Below are positions 18,730 to 28,066 of a stretch of DNA of 64,000 nt, in pieces. A program made the translations under genes and the position numbers. The DNA comes from [Flexibacter] sp. ATCC 35103 (GTDB lineage: Bacteria; Bacteroidota; Bacteroidia; Flavobacteriales; Flavobacteriaceae): assembly GCF_001975985.1 (NCBI RefSeq), contig NZ_MTQF01000006.1:62001-126000 (forward strand), given 5' to 3'. Below the pieces are notes generated by a model. The model made no database searches, was not told the origin of the DNA, and worked only from the letters and a program-made list of their open reading frames with translations. Position 1 is the stretch's first letter, and each line of letters starts with the position of its first letter.

Positions 18730-20061
18730 ATGAAAAAAAGTACATTTAAATTACTTGCCTGTGGGTTGGTTTTAACCACATTTGCACTAACAATAAGCTG
18801 CAGCAGTGACGATAACAACAATGAAAATCCGGTAAATCCTGAAACCGAAGGCCGTTGGATTACCCTTGCAGGAGCTTTAATGCAAACTGAGCCGGGAGAC
18901 GGAAACGGTGGAACAAAAGTATATTCTGTAACTAAAGAAAATGCAAAAGATCCTAATTTCTCTATTAATGTTTATGATAACGGATCTCCTGTACAATCCA
19001 GCAGAACAGCACGTTTGCAATCTTCTGTAGACGGAAGCACACTTTTTAACATTACTTATACAGGTGCAAACGGTGGCGAATTCATGACTTATAAAGTAAA
19101 TGGCGCTGCAAATTTTGCACAATCAGGATCTACAGTGAATATCTCGCAATATGCAGGAACTTCGCCAAGATGGGTAAAACTTTTTGACGGAGATAAAACA
19201 GGCGTTGCCGTAAATGTAACTACTCCGGCAATAGTTACAGATGCCAATAAAGTATATCAGCGTACAAGAGGTACAGCAACTGTTTTATCGCTAAACATGC
19301 AACAAACTTTAATTACAGCTTTCAAACAATACGAGATTGCATTATCTGCTCAGGAAGAAGCACAAGGTCATCACATTTTTCGTTTAGATGCTCCAACACT
19401 TAACAAAGCAGGTAATAAATTAATCATTGGTACATGGATGCGTAAAACGAATCCAACTACAGGATTAAACGAAGCTTCATTTGAGCGTTTAGGTTCTAAA
19501 TCTGTAGTGGTAGATTATCCTTCATTAGAGAATCCGCAAGTGATTACTTCTACAGTTGCTTTTGGTGATACAAGCGGTTACCGTAGTTTTAACAGTTTTG
19601 TAGGTACTGACGGAAACATTTATCAGGCAACACAAAGAGATACAAAAAATGGTTCTTATATTTTAAAAATCAACCAAAACAATCAATATGACAACGCTTA
19701 TTCTTTTAGTTTAGATGCTGCTCTTGGCGTTAAAGGATCTTATATTGATGCCTGGAGATATGCAGGGAACGGTATCGCTTATGCAGTTTATACGCATGAT
19801 GGTGCTGACGGACAAGGTTTTGTAGCAAGAATTGATCTTAACGCAAAAACGGCTAAAAAAGTAGAAGGTATTACTTATGATACCGATTTAGATTTTGGTC
19901 AATACCAAGGTTTTGTAGTTGACGGAAACGATTTATACATTGCCGTTACACCCGTTGGAAAAGACGGAAACCTTTATATCGTCGACATTCCAACAGGAGC
20001 CGTTACTAAAGGAGCTAAACTGGTAAACAAACCTGGAAACCATTATATTGGAGTATTCTAG
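18730..20061 (+). CDS. DUF4374 surface lipoprotein (XusB-like)
   Basis: 443 residues with a lipoprotein signal: the Cys in LTISCSSDDNNN is followed by Ser and Asp residues, as in Bacteroidota surface-export signals. The rest matches DUF4374, a beta-propeller-like family, with WITLAGALMQTEPGDGNGG at the start of the domain, SFNSFVGTDGNIYQATQ in the middle and YIVDIPTGAVTKG near the end. The characterised member XusB binds ferric siderophore at the cell surface and works with the TonB receptor encoded beside it; here the receptor ends 30 bases upstream. I infer capture of a ferric chelate and delivery to that receptor. A strong hairpin follows, so the operon probably ends here. Confidence 0.85.
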   Translation: MKKSTFKLLACGLVLTTFALTISCSSDDNNNENPVNPETEGRWITLAGALMQTEPGDGNGGTKVYSVTKENAKDPNFSINVYDNGSPVQSSRTARLQSSVDGSTLFNITYTGANGGEFMTYKVNGAANFAQSGSTVNISQYAGTSPRWVKLFDGDKTGVAVNVTTPAIVTDANKVYQRTRGTATVLSLNMQQTLITAFKQYEIALSAQEEAQGHHIFRLDAPTLNKAGNKLIIGTWMRKTNPTTGLNEASFERLGSKSVVVDYPSLENPQVITSTVAFGDTSGYRSFNSFVGTDGNIYQATQRDTKNGSYILKINQNNQYDNAYSFSLDAALGVKGSYIDAWRYAGNGIAYAVYTHDGADGQGFVARIDLNAKTAKKVEGITYDTDLDFGQYQGFVVDGNDLYIAVTPVGKDGNLYIVDIPTGAVTKGAKLVNKPGNHYIGVF

Positions 20062-20125
20062 AAACATAAAATAGCAGCAATGCTAAACGCACCAATTTTT
20101 ATTACTTGGATTTTTTTTTAATTAG

Positions 20126-20159
20126 AACATTCCGCTTCAGTCATATGGAGCGGAATGTT
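20126..20159 (+). terminator. Hairpin after the DUF4374 gene
   Basis: AACATTCCGCT (20126-20136) pairs perfectly with AGCGGAATGTT (20149-20159) across a 12-nt loop. Only a short T run follows, so it may act together with the second hairpin at 20205. Confidence 0.6.
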
Positions 20160-20204
20160 TGTTTAAATACCTGACATTCAAATTATGAAAAAAACTGCCC
20201 ATAA

Positions 20205-20235
20205 AAAAACCTTCTTATTTTTTAAGAAGGTTTTT
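20205..20235. terminator. Bidirectional terminator between DUF4374 and DUF4272 genes
   Basis: AAAAACCTTCTTA and TAAGAAGGTTTTT form a perfect 13-bp stem with a TTTTT loop. The stem gives a T run on either strand, so it can serve both converging genes. Confidence 0.85.
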
Positions 20236-20251
20236 CTCTATATTTTAAATC

Positions 20252-21478
20252 CTAGGTATCACAAGTAATATAATCCCAATCCTGCTCCATATAATTTATA
20301 AGCCAGTTTAAGGCATATTGTCTTTCGTAAACAATTCCGGGATTAATAGCTTCCATTTCCCTGCCATTAATTCTTTCATCAACACAAGCCCAATTAAATC
20401 TGTAATATAAATCATTGGCATCTAAAATTTCACTTTTAGAACGTATTGCAGTTATCGAATCAATAAAAATAGTAGGATCTTTATCCTCACCAACCGGATA
20501 ATCATCAGGATCTATGTTTTCGATATCGCAAAACTCATTAGGAAAATCCAGTGTATCAATTTTATTCAAAGCCCACATCAAAACCCAGATTCCCTCACAT
20601 TTCCAACTTTCGTTTGCCTTTTTGTCATCTGTAGGATTTGCCAGGAATTCCTTTTCTTTTTCGGTCGTAAACTCCCAAAGCTTATAATTTTGTAAATAAT
20701 CTGTAGCTTCTTCCGGCGAAATACTATTAAATGCAACTAAATTTACTACTGCCAGAACACTAACTCTTTGAGCAATTTCTTTTGGAGTTCTTAAAGTCGT
20801 CTCACTTTCAGATTCGATACAAGGTAAGTTTCTGTTGATTTTAATGTTATGAGTTTCCAGAATTTTTTCGTTATTCTCTTTTCTCTCCATTTGATCCTGT
20901 GTCAGTTCACTTTGATCTCCATCAAAATAAATAGAATTGATTTTTACATCTAAATTTTCAATTTCACAATTTCCTTCAGTATCAATAATCAAATCTAAAT
21001 TTTTATCCAGAAAATGTTGTCCCTTAGATTTACTGATAACAGTATCCGGCTCAACAAATAAAACAGCATCAAGTTCGTTTGCTATATTTTTTATGATTGA
21101 TTTTAAATCTTTTACTTCCGCTGTTTCCTGAGTAATCGAAAACTCACAATTGATGGTAAGTATTTTTTGAAGAAATAAATCTTTGACTTTTTCATTTGCG
21201 GTTGGCAGCGAATCTACAAAACCATAAAGACCCTTTAGATTTGCCGTTAAGGCAGAATCATCAATTTCAGGGATTTGGTAAGAAGGTACGGCGCGTTCCC
21301 GATAAGAGATTACTAGTTTTTGCGCAGCATTTAAAATTCCTTCTTTAATTTCTATCTCGATGATATCAGATTCATCATCATCCTTTGTATTTGAAATTTT
21401 TGCATTGGTAATATTGGACTGAAGTATTTCTTTTATTCTTTCAAGACCTAATTGGTGTGAATAAATGGTACAAATCAT
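20252..21478 (-). CDS. DUF4272 domain protein, function unknown
   Basis: 408 residues without a signal peptide, so probably cytosolic. The C-terminal half (about 228-405) matches DUF4272 as I know it: RTPKEIAQRVSVLAVVN, SWKCEGIWVLMWALNKI, DANDLYYRFNWACVDER, and the closing PGIVYERQYALNWLINYM. The N-terminal half (1-220) is acidic and I do not recognise it. The gene stands alone between a bidirectional terminator and the pectin locus and converges on the iron operon, so context gives no function. A TATGTTTG on its own strand about 55 bases upstream could be its -7 element. Confidence 0.75.
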   Translation of the reverse strand: MICTIYSHQLGLERIKEILQSNITNAKISNTKDDDESDIIEIEIKEGILNAAQKLVISYRERAVPSYQIPEIDDSALTANLKGLYGFVDSLPTANEKVKDLFLQKILTINCEFSITQETAEVKDLKSIIKNIANELDAVLFVEPDTVISKSKGQHFLDKNLDLIIDTEGNCEIENLDVKINSIYFDGDQSELTQDQMERKENNEKILETHNIKINRNLPCIESESETTLRTPKEIAQRVSVLAVVNLVAFNSISPEEATDYLQNYKLWEFTTEKEKEFLANPTDDKKANESWKCEGIWVLMWALNKIDTLDFPNEFCDIENIDPDDYPVGEDKDPTIFIDSITAIRSKSEILDANDLYYRFNWACVDERINGREMEAINPGIVYERQYALNWLINYMEQDWDYITCDT

Positions 21479-21533
21479 TTTACGGCTTTTAAATATTATC
21501 TATGCTAATATAAGATTAATTCTATAAAAAATG

Positions 21534-21541
21534 CAAACATA
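21534..21541 (-). promoter_or_regulatory. Candidate -7 element of the DUF4272 gene
   Basis: Read on the minus strand this is TATGTTTG (TAnnTTTG), 55 bases before the start codon. The nearest TTG lies only 13 bases further upstream, which is shorter than usual, so support is weak. Confidence 0.25.
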
Positions 21542-21683
21542 ATTTTTACATTCTCAAATGTATTTGTGTCTTTTTAAATTAATTCTCTACTTTTACTTTA
21601 AGGCAAAACATACTATCCTTAACAATTAACACTCTATTCCGTTAAGAAAAATGGCGAAACTGGATTAGCTAATACATAAAACA

Positions 21684-21737
21684 AACCATATAAGTTACAA
21701 GAGAAAACTTAAATCATCTTATATAACTTATATGGTT
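21684..21737 (-). terminator. Inverted repeat at the 3' end of the pectin locus
   Basis: AACCATATAAGTTA (21684-21697) and TAACTTATATGGTT (21724-21737) pair perfectly over 14 bp, just past the stop of the last GH2 gene. On the minus strand a T-rich stretch (TTGTTTTATG) follows, so it probably ends the leftward transcript. Confidence 0.55.
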
Positions 21738-21746
21738 CAAAAAACT

Positions 21747-24155
21747 TTATTGCACTTTTACTTCAATTACAGAGGTCTGTAAACTTCCTGTTTTAGCCTT
21801 TAACTGAATATTCTCTTTCCTCCCATTCGACTGAATAATCGCAATACATTTACCATTAAACAATTTACAGGAATTCGCTTTAAAAGAATCTAAATTTGCC
21901 TGATAACCATTATCAACCCCAACTAATTTTCCGCCTCCGGTAACTTCAAAATCTATTAAATCATCAGCATTCGGTAACAAATTCCCCTCTTTATCTGTAA
22001 TAGAAACTGCAACATAAACCAAATCATAAGTATCATTTTTGAAAACCATTTTATCTGCTTTCAAATCTATTTTAGAAGCTTCTCCCGCGGTACGAATTTC
22101 TTTTTCCAGAACCACCTTTCCGTTTTTTCTGGAAATTGCTTTAAGCGTTCCCGATTCAAATTTTACACGCCATGAAATGTGCAAATCATCATTTTGTTTC
22201 GCTTTTTTACCCAGAGATTTTCCGTTTAAAAATAATTCTACTTCATCAGCATTATTATAATACGCCCAAACATCAACTTCCTGACCCGGTTTCCAGTTCC
22301 AATGCGGAAAAATATACAAAACCGGTTTTGTAGTCCATTCGCTTTGGTACATATAATACACATCTTTAGGAAATCCCGCTAAATCTATGATTCCAAAATA
22401 AGAACTTCTCGCCGGATACGGATATGGGTCGGGTTCCCCAATATAATCAAAACCTGTCCAGATAAAAGTTCCCGCCATGAAATCCTGTTTCTTGATGGTT
22501 TTCCAATTCTCCTCATGCGTTGCGCCCCAATACGATTTTACCTGATCGTAAGCCGAAACCGTCCAGTCTGCATTTCCGTCAAACGGAGCGCCGTGTTTTG
22601 AAGGCCACGCTTTTATTCCATCCGGAAAATCATAATGTCCGCGCGTTTCCAATGCCGAAACACTCTCTGAAGCTAGTATTTTTTGTCCTTTAAAACGTTC
22701 CGGAAAATCCTTATAATCTTCATGTTTGTAATTAAAACCCAAAAGATCCAGAGCTCCGGATTGGTAAATAAAATTTTTCTCAATAACATTCTCCGTCAAA
22801 GCCGAAGTTACCGGACGCGTTGTATCCAGAGATTTTACGATTTTTGCCAATTCTCTTGTAATCGCAATTCCCGTACTGTCAAATTGTTCCCTGATTTCAT
22901 TGCCAATACTCCACATCATTACAGATGGATGATTGCGATCTCTTAGTATAAAATCTTCTAAATCTTTTTTGTGCCACTCGTCCCAGTCTTTATGATAATC
23001 GTTTGTAACTTTTTTCTTTTTCCAGACATCAAAAGCCTCATCCTGAACAATAAATCCCATTTCATCACACAATTGCATCATTTCTAAAGAATGCGGGTTA
23101 TGTGACATTCTAATCGCATTCGCCCCCATTTCTTTCAGTAAAACTAATTTTCTTTTTACCGCATGAATATTTTCTACAGCGCCCAGAGCACCATTATCGT
23201 GATGCAAACAAACGCCTAGTATTTTGGTTGGTTTTCCGTTTAATGAAAATCCCTTTTCAGCATCAAAACTAAAGAAACGGAAACCAAGCGGAGTTTCATA
23301 ATTGTCTGCTATTTTAGATTTCTCATAAATTGTGGTCACTACTTTATACAGATATGGATTTTCTGTACTCCATAATTTCGGCTGATTTAAACTTAAATCA
23401 TGCATCTTTTTTTCAGTAGTTTTTGGCGCTATTTTTTCTGTCGAACTAAAATTAGCAACTTCCACATTATCTGCATTCAAAATTGAAGTAACCAGCTTAA
23501 ATTCTTTTGCAATATCGTTGTCATTATCAACTGTAACTTCTACATGTATTTTTGATTTTTCTGTAGAAACTTCAGGAGTTGTAACATAAGTTCCCCATTT
23601 TGCCACATGCAATTTATTGCTGGCAACTAAACGTACATTTCTATAAATTCCTGAACCCGTATACCATCTTGAATTGGGTTGTGCATCATTATCAACTTTT
23701 ACGGCAATGATATTTTCTTTTCCAAAATTTAGATATTTTGATAAATCATAACCAAAAGAAATATAACCATTTGGTCGCATTCCAAGAGAATGACCATTTA
23801 TAAAAACTTCACTATTCTTAAAAACACCATCAAATTCTACAGAAACACTTTTGTTTTTCCAATTTGCAGGAACAGTAAATACTTTATGGTACCAGCCTTT
23901 TCCGGCCGGCAAAAAACCTTGCGCCTGTTTTGTTGGATTGTTTTTATTAAAAGCACCTTCGATACTCCAGTCATGAGGCAACTGAACCGTTCTCCAGCTT
24001 GATGTATTGAAATTGGTATTAACCGCTTCAGGATAATCACCCAATTTGAAGTTCCAGTTTTTATTGAAATCTTCGATGATTCTGGCTTGTTTTTGTGCAA
24101 AAATTGATATTGAAAACAATATTGTTAAAGCAACTATTATCTTTTTTAAAATCAT
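21747..24155 (-). CDS. GH2 family exo-glycosidase (beta-galactosidase-like)
   Basis: 802 residues, signal peptide cleaved after ISIFA. Glycoside hydrolase family 2 layout: jelly-roll sugar-binding domain (about 28-180, LPHDWSIEG, GSGIYRNVRL), Ig-like domain (about 185-290) and TIM barrel (about 300-590). The acid/base Glu is E420 in WSIGNEI and the nucleophile Glu is E497 in ILASESVS, so both catalytic residues are present. HNPHS and DEAFDVW are also typical. The C-terminus carries a DUF4982-like domain (WNWKPGQEVDVWAYYNNADE) and a further Ig-like domain. GH2 includes beta-galactosidases, beta-glucuronidases and, in pectin loci, arabinopyranosidases, so the exact substrate is open. It is the last gene of the locus and probably trims galactose-type ends in the periplasm. 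Confidence 0.85.
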   Translation of the reverse strand: MILKKIIVALTILFSISIFAQKQARIIEDFNKNWNFKLGDYPEAVNTNFNTSSWRTVQLPHDWSIEGAFNKNNPTKQAQGFLPAGKGWYHKVFTVPANWKNKSVSVEFDGVFKNSEVFINGHSLGMRPNGYISFGYDLSKYLNFGKENIIAVKVDNDAQPNSRWYTGSGIYRNVRLVASNKLHVAKWGTYVTTPEVSTEKSKIHVEVTVDNDNDIAKEFKLVTSILNADNVEVANFSSTEKIAPKTTEKKMHDLSLNQPKLWSTENPYLYKVVTTIYEKSKIADNYETPLGFRFFSFDAEKGFSLNGKPTKILGVCLHHDNGALGAVENIHAVKRKLVLLKEMGANAIRMSHNPHSLEMMQLCDEMGFIVQDEAFDVWKKKKVTNDYHKDWDEWHKKDLEDFILRDRNHPSVMMWSIGNEIREQFDSTGIAITRELAKIVKSLDTTRPVTSALTENVIEKNFIYQSGALDLLGFNYKHEDYKDFPERFKGQKILASESVSALETRGHYDFPDGIKAWPSKHGAPFDGNADWTVSAYDQVKSYWGATHEENWKTIKKQDFMAGTFIWTGFDYIGEPDPYPYPARSSYFGIIDLAGFPKDVYYMYQSEWTTKPVLYIFPHWNWKPGQEVDVWAYYNNADEVELFLNGKSLGKKAKQNDDLHISWRVKFESGTLKAISRKNGKVVLEKEIRTAGEASKIDLKADKMVFKNDTYDLVYVAVSITDKEGNLLPNADDLIDFEVTGGGKLVGVDNGYQANLDSFKANSCKLFNGKCIAIIQSNGRKENIQLKAKTGSLQTSVIEVKVQ

Positions 24156-24231
24156 AATATATTTAAATAATCATTTTTTAAAATTCCAAATTTCTCCAAT
24201 CTTGTCATTTCTGACAAACGTGATGTTTTCC

Positions 24232-24306
24232 GTAGAGACGCACAGCAGTGCGTCTAACACACGTTATAGACAATTGGCACGTAGATGCACTGCTGTGCAT
24301 CTCTAC
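24232..24306. repeat. Nested palindromic element (GTAGAGACGCACAGCAGTG family)
   Basis: Two 25-base arms (24232-24256 and 24282-24306) are inverted copies with two differences. Each arm is itself a hairpin (GACGCAC-AGCA-GTGCGTC and GATGCAC-TGCT-GTGCATC). It lies between the two GH2 genes, is GC-rich against the background, and shows no gene. Confidence 0.85.
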
Positions 24307-24370
24307 AATCAAATCTTTATCAATCCCTTTCTCCCTCAGTCCCTTTGAACCTTTGTCCCTCAAAAAAAAC

Positions 24371-27300
24371 CTATTGAAACTCAAAATTATCCAATAACAA
24401 TCCTTTTAGATCTTCTCCTTCTAACGTGATTTTATACGTTCCTGCATTTATATATCCACCGGAAGTAGTGTTTAATACCTTCCATTTTTCTGCCGAAGGA
24501 AAAAACTCAATCGTATCATTTCGCATTAAAATTCCGTATGCATCTTCCATTTTGAATTTTACTTTTAACGGATTTTCATTCCGATTCATAAAACGAAAAC
24601 GCATCAAATAAATTCCGGCAACTCCAGGTTTCACTTCAAACTCAATACTGTTATTTGTTTTTTTTGTAAACTCGATATAATCCGCTTTTTTAAAATTTCC
24701 TTTTTCAATTCCGCTTCCCGTTGTTTTGGCATTTTCTGCTTCAATAACAACTACAGGTCTCGAATCGTCTTTTTCGCCCATATCATAATTTGGAACTACG
24801 ATTACGGAACCCAAAACTTCTGAATGATCAAAAGAAATTTTATCTCCTTTTTTTACTTTTTTAGAAAAAATACTAAATCTCGTGTTCTTACTGTTTTTAG
24901 CAATTTCTTCAGATTTTTTATATTCCGATAACCAGTCTATTGTTTTATTTTCTTTCTGATCTATAAGAATATAAACATCAGAATTTTCTTTGACAGTAAA
25001 CGAACCCGAAGCTTTCGAGTGAGAGGAAAACTGCAAATAATCAGCAACAAAAACCTCTGAAGGTAATTGTGTAAAAACAACTTCTGAATCTGAATATTGT
25101 TTTGAATTAATATCCAGCCACGATCCGATTTTAAGAGTACTATTATCACCCGAACTCAAAACAATATTCTCAATATTTTTTGGTGATTCCTTTGCCGGTT
25201 TCACGTTTTTGTCTTTGGCAGCAATTGCAATCGCAGCTATAATCGCTTGCCCCGCTTTTGTATTTGGGAATGAAATATTAATTAAACCGTTTTTGCTTTT
25301 TACTACAAATGTTTTTTTCAGCGCTTTATCATGCCCCGCTTCTGACCAAATATCTAAATCTTTCAAAACTACTTTATTGTTGATTGCCACATCAAACAAA
25401 CGCCAGCCTTTGCAATTTAAACCTCCACCTGTTCCGTACCAGGGTTCTGTAAAATAGAGTTCAACAAGATATTCGCCATCCGGTGCAGGAAATTCATAAC
25501 TCAACTTATCGGTTCCATATCTGAAATTCTGAAATAATTCAGGATCTTTTGTACCTGATATTGGGTCAAAAGTACTGCGTTGGCTGGCATAAAAATTCGG
25601 TAGTTTTTCAAATTTATCTGTCCAGGATAAAGAACCCCAGGTATTTTGACCGCTTTTATGCGTATCTGACAACCATATTCTTCCGTCAGAATCTGTGAAT
25701 TCAGAACCTCCGCAATTGACCCTGTAAATATAATTATATCCTTTTTTAGGTTCTAAAATATCTGATTTATCCGTGTATAACGCCTTTAAATTTGGCGCTT
25801 TTTCAAGCGTATTCATCACAATATAATCTTTGGCTACAACCACACCATTTACATATCCTACAGCATATAAAACATTGTACTGAATATGGACATTATTCCA
25901 TTGAAAATGCTCGCCTAAACCCGGATTTTTTAATTTGCCCAAAGAGATTTTATTGACATCGTTAAATAGTTCGACTTCATCGCAATTAGAGTAAACATCA
26001 ATGCCATTTTTTATTCCTGCCACATCCCAACGACTTGTCCACGTGTGCGAAACAATGTAAACCATAGGGTTCTTTTTGTTCGAAACATAATTGGCGCGAT
26101 ACATATAATATGCATCAAGAGGTTCGCCCCAAATGGTAAAAAGTCCTTTGTAATTTACCGGACCAACTTTGTCAATATCCCTAAAACCTTCACCGTTTTG
26201 AACTCGTCCGGGATTTTCGTGTGAAGCAAAAATCCAGTTGAATTGTCCAGCAATCTTATCTTTTACAGATTCGGCCTCACGGACTTTGATTTCCATTAAT
26301 TGCGAAAATCTGTTTTCGCTCAGGGTTCCTTTTTGGTCAAACTCGCCTTCTGTATGTAAATCTGCTGTTCTCCATGCACCATATTCTCCGTTTAAGAGTT
26401 GTGTACTCATTTCGAGATGATATTTTAAAGGATCACCACCATACGTTCCGGACCAGTTTTGTACCACATTCCAGTCTGTTCCCTCGCCTCCGTTACAAGT
26501 GGTTACAATACGCTGCGAAGCAGAAATGGGATCCATTTCGCGAATGATTTTAGTACATTCCTCAGCAAATTCTTTCGGAATAGTGCTTTCATTCTGCAAT
26601 CCCCACATCACAACCGACGGACTGTTTCTGCGTTCTTTGATCCATTCGCGTAATAATGTTTTAAAATTCTCCTTAAACTCCGGCGTGTCGTACCAGATAT
26701 GTGCTGAGAACTGACTCCAAAACAAGATTCCGTTTTCATCCAGTTCTTTTTGATACAGTAAATTATGTGGCTGATGCGCTTCTCTGAAAGCATTGAATCC
26801 TGCTGCTTTTATCTGTTCGATTCTGGAATGAATCTGCTCATTTGAGAAAGAATGACTATTGCCTATCAAATGCTCATATTCGCAAGTTCCGTTGATAAAT
26901 AAAGGTTCATCATTGATGTAAAACCTGTTGTCTTTCCCGTCCCTGCTTACTGGCCAGCTTACCCAACGAATTCCGTAAGGCGTTTTTAATTCGTCTATTT
27001 TTTTCCCGTTTTCATAAACAGTAGTTACCAATTCATACAAATACGGATTGGATGGTGACCATAATTTTGGCTGCAGAATTTCAGGAAGTGTTTGTACGAT
27101 TTCTTTTGTCTCGCCTGAATTATTTTTGATCTCGCTTTTTACTGAAACTACTTTTTTTCCTAAAGCATCAAAAAGAACATTTTCCAGAATTAAATTTCGG
27201 TTTGAGTTTCCGTAATTTTTGATTTCGGTTGTAGTGTTCAGAATCGCTTTTTGTTTAGAAGTCGAAGCGTCATTCCAGATATGAACGCCAAAAGGTTCAA

Positions 27301-27901
27301 TTCTGACCTCATTTGTAACGACTAAAGTAACTGGTCTGAAAATCCCCATTGGCTGTGAACCTTCAGAGAATCCCCATTCGCCGGAACATCCTCCGCAAAC
27401 CCATGGAAGATCTGCAATAAAAGACGGATGTGCAGCTTTGACAACGATATTATTTTGTTTTTCGAAAGTTACAAACGGAGTAATATCTAGTGTAAAAGTG
27501 GTTCTGCCGCCTTTGTGTTCGCCTGCTTTCTTGCCGTTTACCCAAACGGTTGCGTATGAATTTACTCCTTCAAAATAAAGAAAAAGTCGTTTCCCTTTAG
27601 TCCATTTATCCAGTTGAATTGATTTTTGATACCAGGCAGTTCCGTGCAAATTACCATGTTTTGTTCGTCTGAAACCGTAATACTGATCCCAATTGTGCGG
27701 CATATTTACTTGTTGCCAATTTGCACCAATTTTTGGATTGTTTACAAAATCTGCTTCTTTTACAGGAAGCTCATCCAAAACAGTAGTCGCCCAAGATGAG
27801 TTCAGCGAAACTTCTTTACGAAATTCCGCTGACCCTTTATTGCTTTGACTCCAAACAAAGCAACTACTTAAATAAAAAATAAAAAAAACTATTTTCTTCA
27901 T
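24371..27901 (-). CDS. Large GH2 glycosidase with malectin-like and C-terminal carbohydrate-binding domains
   Basis: 1176 residues, signal peptide ending FVWS-Q. GH2 domains occupy about 30-640: sugar-binding jelly roll (MPHNWDQYYG, YFEGVNSYATVWVNG), Ig-like domain, then the barrel with acid/base E438 in WGLQNES and nucleophile E506 in LLNGEYGAW. An appended malectin-like domain (about 725-905; YRVNCGGSEFTDSDGR, LYFTEPWYG, GWRLFDVAIN) and a CBM6/35-like C-terminal domain (about 1050-1176; VIEAENAKTTGSG, GYINAGTYKITLEGEDL) should bind sugar. The enzyme is longer than a standard GH2 because of these additions. It lies downstream of the GH67/GH115-like gene. I infer an exo-acting enzyme on a branched pectin side chain; the substrate cannot be fixed from sequence. 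Confidence 0.82.
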   Translation of the reverse strand: MKKIVFFIFYLSSCFVWSQSNKGSAEFRKEVSLNSSWATTVLDELPVKEADFVNNPKIGANWQQVNMPHNWDQYYGFRRTKHGNLHGTAWYQKSIQLDKWTKGKRLFLYFEGVNSYATVWVNGKKAGEHKGGRTTFTLDITPFVTFEKQNNIVVKAAHPSFIADLPWVCGGCSGEWGFSEGSQPMGIFRPVTLVVTNEVRIEPFGVHIWNDASTSKQKAILNTTTEIKNYGNSNRNLILENVLFDALGKKVVSVKSEIKNNSGETKEIVQTLPEILQPKLWSPSNPYLYELVTTVYENGKKIDELKTPYGIRWVSWPVSRDGKDNRFYINDEPLFINGTCEYEHLIGNSHSFSNEQIHSRIEQIKAAGFNAFREAHQPHNLLYQKELDENGILFWSQFSAHIWYDTPEFKENFKTLLREWIKERRNSPSVVMWGLQNESTIPKEFAEECTKIIREMDPISASQRIVTTCNGGEGTDWNVVQNWSGTYGGDPLKYHLEMSTQLLNGEYGAWRTADLHTEGEFDQKGTLSENRFSQLMEIKVREAESVKDKIAGQFNWIFASHENPGRVQNGEGFRDIDKVGPVNYKGLFTIWGEPLDAYYMYRANYVSNKKNPMVYIVSHTWTSRWDVAGIKNGIDVYSNCDEVELFNDVNKISLGKLKNPGLGEHFQWNNVHIQYNVLYAVGYVNGVVVAKDYIVMNTLEKAPNLKALYTDKSDILEPKKGYNYIYRVNCGGSEFTDSDGRIWLSDTHKSGQNTWGSLSWTDKFEKLPNFYASQRSTFDPISGTKDPELFQNFRYGTDKLSYEFPAPDGEYLVELYFTEPWYGTGGGLNCKGWRLFDVAINNKVVLKDLDIWSEAGHDKALKKTFVVKSKNGLINISFPNTKAGQAIIAAIAIAAKDKNVKPAKESPKNIENIVLSSGDNSTLKIGSWLDINSKQYSDSEVVFTQLPSEVFVADYLQFSSHSKASGSFTVKENSDVYILIDQKENKTIDWLSEYKKSEEIAKNSKNTRFSIFSKKVKKGDKISFDHSEVLGSVIVVPNYDMGEKDDSRPVVVIEAENAKTTGSGIEKGNFKKADYIEFTKKTNNSIEFEVKPGVAGIYLMRFRFMNRNENPLKVKFKMEDAYGILMRNDTIEFFPSAEKWKVLNTTSGGYINAGTYKITLEGEDLKGLLLDNFEFQ

Positions 27902-27967
27902 ATCTTTTTAAACCATATCAGTGATGTAAGGTCATTTTAGTTTTTTTGTCAGTACGTCTAGACAAAG

Positions 27968-28062
27968 ATTGGTTTGCGTGAGGGATTGAGGCGGTATCCT
28001 TTTATGAAGCTTTAGCAAATAAAAGATATAGCCGAAAGCCCGACCCGTAGGGACACGCCCAA
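27968..28062. repeat. Possible flavobacterial intergenic repeat
   Basis: The gap between two enzyme genes holds GCGTGAGGGATTGAGGCGGT and CGAAAGCCCGACCCGTAGGG, with weakly complementary inner parts (GGCGGTATCCTTTT against AAAAGATATAGCCG). I recall similar GC-richer blocks between genes in other flavobacteria, but I could not confirm it here. Confidence 0.35.
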
Positions 28063-28066
28063 AATA

